Origin: Ignavibacteriales bacterium UBA1304
GTDB lineage: Bacteria > Bacteroidota > Ignavibacteria > Ignavibacteriales > Ignavibacteriaceae
Direction: 5' to 3'
Assembly: GCA_002307295.1 (NCBI GenBank)
Contig: DBTY01000011.1
Span: 1-16,392 of the forward strand
Length of the DNA stretch: 16,392 nucleotides
The position numbers and the translations under genes were made by a program. The notes under the pieces are model-generated. The model did not search any database, was not told the DNA's origin, and worked only from the letters and a program-made list of their open reading frames with translations. Each line of letters begins with the position of its first letter. Position 1 is the first letter of the stretch. Below are positions 15,270-16,392 of the stretch, one piece after another.

Positions 15270-15893
15270 ATGAATAATGAAACATGGACAATGATTTATA
15301 CTATATGCAATATTATAACTTTATTTGTAATAGCCATATATACAATTTTCACATATAGACTATATAAAGAAGAGAAAAGACAAGTATTTGAAAATAAATT
15401 TTTCCAATTAATACAACTTTTTTATAATATAATAGACACATTAAATATAACTCTAGGAGGAAAACTGTCTATAGAACAACCGCATGGAAAAGAATGTTTC
15501 AATTATATTTATGGAAGATATAAAAATTATTACGAATCAAGTACTAAAGTAGAACAAGAGCCAAAAGAAAGAATTGAAATAGCTTATGAAAAACTTTTTG
15601 ATGAATACCAACATATTATTGGGCATTATTTTAGAAATTTATATAACATAATTAAATTTATAGATCAATCAAAAATTAATAATAAAACATTTTATATAAA
15701 CATAATAAGAGCACAACTATCAACTAAAGAATTACTATTATTATTTTATAATTGTATAAGCGAAAAAGGAAATGAAAAATTTAAACCTTTAATAGAAAAA
15801 TATACATTATTAAAAACAATGCCCAAAAATGAAATAATAGACAAAGAAAAACATATTAGCTTATATAATAATACAGCATACACAAAGGAATAA
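15270..15893 (+). CDS. Putative phage abortive-infection protein (AbiC-like, putAbiC family)
   Basis: This is a 207-aa protein with one N-terminal membrane segment (about residues 7-29) followed by a cytosolic helical domain. The segments match what I know of the 'putative phage abortive infection' (AbiC-like) family: FENKFFQLIQLFYNII (40-55), GHYFRNLYNIIKFID (118-132), YINIIRAQLSTKELLLLFYNCIS (142-164) and KFKPLIEKYTLLKTM (170-184). Members are thought to stop phage propagation by killing or arresting the infected cell; the mechanism is not established. AGGAAG (15260-15265) precedes the ATG. The gene is strikingly A+T-rich, with many ATA and AGA codons, unlike the efflux or deacetylase genes, pointing to recent transfer. 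Its place behind a terminase-like gene next to a tRNA suggests a defence cargo of an integrated element. Confidence 0.78.
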   Translation: MNNETWTMIYTICNIITLFVIAIYTIFTYRLYKEEKRQVFENKFFQLIQLFYNIIDTLNITLGGKLSIEQPHGKECFNYIYGRYKNYYESSTKVEQEPKERIEIAYEKLFDEYQHIIGHYFRNLYNIIKFIDQSKINNKTFYINIIRAQLSTKELLLLFYNCISEKGNEKFKPLIEKYTLLKTMPKNEIIDKEKHISLYNNTAYTKE

Positions 15894-16200
15894 TTGGATA
15901 AACAGAAAGAAATTTATAATAATATTTATAATCATCATAAACTAAATCTATTTCTTGAAAAGTAACATATTGTTTGATAGGACAAGAAATCTAAAATAAT
16001 TAAATACAAAAAAAACATTTATAAATAAAATTCACTACGTAAACGGAAAAATTATAATAACTTATTTATATACAACACTCACCGCAGAACGGCAAAATAA
16101 TTATTCTTAGAAATTAAAAAGCTATTTACTATAGAGCCAATATTTTACGCCACCATGATAAGAATCTCGACAAGTCGGGACTGAACTCAAAAGTAATATC
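15894..16200. other. A+T-rich gene-free stretch before the insertion sequence
   Basis: No reading frame of note is seen on either strand over about 307 bp. The only structure is a 6-bp hairpin TCTCGA-CAAG-TCGGGA at 16165-16180, similar in stem to the palindrome in the second tRNA copy. The bases just before 16201 (AGTAATATC) are the candidate target duplication of the adjoining insertion sequence, but its other end is outside the window. Confidence 0.5.
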
Positions 16201-16392
16201 GAGACTGTAAAAAGTTATGTGTAAATGGGGTTTGAGGGATTAAATAAAATCTTTAATCCTGTCGTTAAAAATAACAGATAAATGAGAAATAACAAAAGCC
16301 CAATTTCTAACAGGCATAGTCCATTTTTTAGCAATATCTTTGAAGGCTAAATAAAGCATTTTAGTCAGAGCTTCATCGTTAGTAAAAAGAGT
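16201..16392 (-). mobile_element. IS256-family insertion sequence, one end (cut by window edge)
   Basis: The element boundary is placed at about 16201, where a terminal-repeat-like sequence begins: GAGACTG followed by AAAGTTATGTGTAAA (to about 16225). The CTGT...AAGTT.TGTGTAAA pattern is usual for IS256-family ends. The 3' end of the transposase gene begins 15 bp further in. The other end and the target duplication cannot be checked here. Confidence 0.8.
16240..16392 (-). CDS. IS256-family (mutator-type) transposase, C-terminal 50 residues, partial
   Basis: On the minus strand the frame enters from the right edge and ends with TAA at 16240-16242. The visible part begins TLFTNDEALTKMLYLAF, continues DIAKKWTMPVRNWAF and ends FNDRIKDFI. 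This is the conserved C-terminus of mutator-type transposases, which catalyse cut-and-paste or copy movement of IS256-like elements with a DDE site further upstream (outside the window). No break is seen in the visible part, so the copy may be intact. Confidence 0.9.
   Translation of the reverse strand, partial: TLFTNDEALTKMLYLAFKDIAKKWTMPVRNWAFVISHLSVIFNDRIKDFI

Noticed and set aside
15994..16120. Replication origin or plasmid signals in the A+T-rich stretch
   Set aside because: No iterons, DnaA boxes or rep gene are visible; A+T-richness alone is not evidence.

Overview
The window looks like a chromosomal segment of an A+T-rich, Gram-negative-type bacterium. The cell envelope is indicated by a three-part RND efflux pump with a lipoprotein adaptor and an outer-membrane channel. 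Shine-Dalgarno sites of the AAAGGA/AGGAA type, the LytS/LytTR regulatory pair and the overall protein style suggest the Bacteroidota/Ignavibacteria/Chlorobi side of the tree. That placement is inference, because no rRNA or other phylogenetic marker is present.

Layout. (1) 1-394: no recognisable gene. (2) 395-5897, + strand: an RND efflux operon of adaptor, inner-membrane pump and TolC-like channel, with a 4-bp ATGA overlap between pump and channel. (3) 6261-8116, + strand: a LytS/YehU-type sensor kinase and a LytTR response regulator, 11 bp apart; their position suggests, but does not prove, control of the pump. (4) 8197-8244: back-to-back terminators between converging genes. (5) 8262-10742, - strand: a probable two-gene Mg2+ (or Mn2+) uptake operon. 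A PRC-barrel/MgtE-N/CBS cytosolic protein comes first, followed by an Nramp-related transporter whose metal-site motifs differ from canonical Nramp and match the magnesium-transporting NRMT branch. (6) 11110-12970, - strand: a GNAT acetyltransferase and an MFS exporter with a TTG start. (7) 13251-14219, + strand: a secreted CE4-type polysaccharide deacetylase.

(8) 14326 to the right edge is an accessory region anchored on a tRNA-Val(UAC) gene. The 3' part of the tRNA plus its downstream flank is repeated 118 bp further on. In this second copy the anticodon arm is exactly replaced, base for base, by a different perfect hairpin, and the 5' end is missing. Next come two short TGTGCCTA direct repeats, a phage terminase-small-subunit-like gene and, 17 bp after it, a putative AbiC-like abortive-infection gene. 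Both are very A+T-rich. The window ends in the 3' end of an IS256-family transposase with its terminal repeat. Together this reads as the remnant, or one end, of a tRNA-integrated phage-related element that carries a defence gene. No integrase is visible in the window.

The most interesting points are the second tRNA copy with its swapped anticodon arm, the terminase-like/AbiC-like gene pair, and the NRMT transporter paired with a free-standing MgtE-like sensor protein.
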